A stretch of DNA of 26,815 nucleotides, from the NCBI GenBank assembly GCA_002498385.1, contig DAHH01000008.1, forward strand, positions 41,839 to 68,653, in the 5' to 3' direction. Below the pieces are notes generated by a model, which ran no database searches, was not told the DNA's origin, and saw only the letters and a list, made by a program, of their open reading frames with translations. Position 1 is the stretch's first letter. Each line of letters begins with the position of its first letter. Source of the stretch: Methanobacterium sp. UBA410. GTDB lineage: Archaea; Methanobacteriota; Methanobacteria; Methanobacteriales; Methanobacteriaceae. Shown here piece by piece: positions 25,240-26,815 of this stretch. The position numbers and the translations under genes were made by a program.

Positions 25240-26815
25240 TTAATTAGAATCTAACGCCTCAATAACTTCATATACCGGCCAAAAGACACCAGCTAAAATT
25301 GTACCTCCAGTTCCCATCAAAATATCCACTGTGCCTCCTTTAATATCTAAAGATTTCAACTTATTCCAACCATTATCAATTAAATCTCTACATGCCTCAA
25401 AGAATTTAAGCAATCTAGGATCCGGAGATCCACCCCCCGCATCAACATCACCAGAATTTTGTTCAGCAAGTTTGACAGCATTTTCAAAAATTTGGGGGTA
25501 ATTTGAACTGCTTAAGGCATCATAAATATCTTCTTTATTATTTTCATATAACAATTGTAGCACAATAACAGATTTTTGGAAATCTATTTGCAATTTATCT
25601 GGTGTTAATGGGTTTCCATCACCATGCAACTCTGATTGAAGGATATAAATTGTTAATGGAGTTAATACGGGACAGGTTAATGTATTTTCTAATGTGTAAA
25701 TGGTTTGAGGATATTCATTAGGATATTTCACTGTTAAATATAGTCCAACCAGAGACAGAACAATAGCTAAACCAACAACCCCTCCTTTTGTCCCAACATT
25801 TAACTCAATAGCCGCAAAATCAGTTACAAAAGCATCAATTACACCATCAGCAGCAGCCAAAACAGAATCAACCGTTGCTTGAACACCTTCACCAAGACTA
25901 ATATCACCATACTTAGAGAGTAAACCAAGTAAGACAGGCCCTGAAACACGCAATCCATTGTAAGTTCCGTTTCCAGTGCCATCCACACCGTTAACCCGTA
26001 TTCCTATATTACCATTATAATTCACATTATTGCCTGTAACATTACTATTTGCACCATTGACAATTATTCCAGAACCTACATTGTAAAGCACAGTATTCCC
26101 TGTGATTGTTGCACTATCACCATTTACACTAATTCCATTACCATTATTACCTCCTATTGTGTTTCCAGTTATACTGGCACTTGCACCGTTGACTGATATT
26201 CCATTACCACCATTATTAATTATAATATTCCCTGTAAGATGTGCATTAGTCCCCCTGACTGATATTCCATCCCTAACATTACTAGTTACATTATTTCCAG
26301 AAATGGTCGCATAATCACCTGTTACAGATAAACCAGATCCACCATTAATACTAATAATGTTGTTAAGAATGTACGTTCCATATCCACTCACATCCAATCC
26401 ATCACCATTATTACCATAAATAACATTGTTACTCGTAACCGTAGCATCACCACTAACACTTACACCACTACCACCATTACCCGCAGCAATATTATTCGAA
26501 ACAAGAGCACCTGAAGAAACCCCAGTACCAGCCTGCACCACAATACCAGTACCACCATTACCAGCCACAGTATTCCCAGTAACAGTTGGACTGCTTCCAG
26601 TAACTACAATCCCACTACCACCATTATTGTAAACATCAAAACCACTCAAAACTATATTATTCCCAGACACCCACAAACCTGTTCCATTATTATCATGAAT
26701 AACGTTATCACCTGTGATGATTGCGTTATTACCATTCACATAAATACCTACACTCTTCTCACCAGTAGCAACGTTCCTTGAAAGAGTTACACCATTAGTA
26801 TTGTAAATTATAATA
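25240..26815 (-). CDS. Parallel beta-helix surface protein (adhesin-like, NosD-type repeats), 5' end outside the window
   Basis: A partial gene: the frame stays open to the window edge, with the repeat pattern continuing past a GTG at 26739 (VATGEKSVGIYVNGNN), so the true start lies outside. The visible 525 residues begin with at least eleven rungs of about 22 residues of the form GxxxxITGNxVxxNGGxGIxVN, a right-handed parallel beta-helix rich in Asn and Gly. After about 25970 the protein changes to a non-repeat region with one hydrophobic segment (VGLAIVLSLVGLYLTV) and a mainly helical tail. Such proteins are usually exported and displayed on methanogen cells, where they may bind sugars or partner cells. 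Signal peptide and anchor cannot be judged because the N terminus is missing. Confidence 0.85.
   Translation of the reverse strand, partial: IIIYNTNGVTLSRNVATGEKSVGIYVNGNNAIITGDNVIHDNNGTGLWVSGNNIVLSGFDVYNNGGSGIVVTGSSPTVTGNTVAGNGGTGIVVQAGTGVSSGALVSNNIAAGNGGSGVSVSGDATVTSNNVIYGNNGDGLDVSGYGTYILNNIISINGGSGLSVTGDYATISGNNVTSNVRDGISVRGTNAHLTGNIIINNGGNGISVNGASASITGNTIGGNNGNGISVNGDSATITGNTVLYNVGSGIIVNGANSNVTGNNVNYNGNIGIRVNGVDGTGNGTYNGLRVSGPVLLGLLSKYGDISLGEGVQATVDSVLAAADGVIDAFVTDFAAIELNVGTKGGVVGLAIVLSLVGLYLTVKYPNEYPQTIYTLENTLTCPVLTPLTIYILQSELHGDGNPLTPDKLQIDFQKSVIVLQLLYENNKEDIYDALSSSNYPQIFENAVKLAEQNSGDVDAGGGSPDPRLLKFFEACRDLIDNGWNKLKSLDIKGGTVDILMGTGGTILAGVFWPVYEVIEALDSN
25974..26760. repeat. In-frame repeat of about 66 bp coding beta-helix rungs
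   Basis: The DNA repeats with the 22-codon rung length. GGTAATGGTG- and ACTGTTACTGG-like blocks recur on the minus strand at least eleven times. Plus-strand frames full of Pro, Leu and Thr in this region are shadows of the repeat. Confidence 0.7.

Noticed and set aside
26102..26632. Pro/Leu/Thr-rich plus-strand frames
   Set aside because: Reverse complement of the Asn/Gly-rich beta-helix repeats.

Overview
The window looks like a chromosomal segment of a mesophilic hydrogenotrophic methanogen of the order Methanobacteriales, probably Methanobacterium or a close relative. The evidence is a heterodisulfide reductase hdrC-hdrB pair, a coenzyme F420H2 oxidase (FprA), a 2-phosphoglycerate kinase of the cyclic 2,3-diphosphoglycerate pathway, an archaeal 7S/SRP RNA followed by tRNA-Ser, archaeal TATA boxes, GGTG/GGAGG ribosome binding sites with many TTG/GTG starts, AT-rich spacers, and a parallel beta-helix surface protein of the adhesin-like type common in this group. 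The genus is inferred from gene content; no rRNA gene is present to confirm it.

Layout. 1-5.2 kb (+): a class I aminotransferase, a CDF metal exporter and a P-type cation ATPase, separated by spacers with short tandem repeats. 5.2-11.2 kb: a sugar-phosphate block with a nucleotidyltransferase carrying a left-handed beta-helix tail, a divergent phosphohexomutase, trehalose-6-phosphate synthase (otsA, +) and the convergent phosphatase (otsB, -). Together they could carry glucose-6-P through glucose-1-P and NDP-glucose to trehalose-6-P and trehalose. 11.5-12.1 kb (-): 7S RNA and then tRNA-Ser(GCU), with no rRNA operon behind them. 12.4-15.5 kb (+): a PiT-family phosphate permease, FprA (detoxifies O2 with F420H2) and an unrecognised 140-aa protein. 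15.7-18.8 kb (-): a CBS-pair protein overlapping 2-phosphoglycerate kinase, a metallophosphoesterase, and two small conserved archaeal proteins with a 4-nt overlap. 19.0-20.9 kb (-): hdrB and hdrC behind a strong TATA box and a palindrome; hdrC carries an unusual 124-codon acidic extension upstream of a well-placed internal start.

21.0-22.6 kb (-) is foreign in character. An intact AAA+ ATPase of the DUF815 type, with Firmicute-like sequence and CGN-rich arginine codons, is preceded by a decayed endonuclease IV (nfo) gene full of frameshifts and stops. 23.3-26.8 kb (-): two TPR-only paralogues and the 3' part of a long beta-helix surface protein whose 5' end lies beyond the window.

Most informative points: the two-start hdrC with its disordered extension; the nfo pseudogene plus DUF815 import; the 7S RNA-tRNA-Ser pair detached from rRNA genes; and at least five intergenic tandem arrays, each with its own unit sequence.
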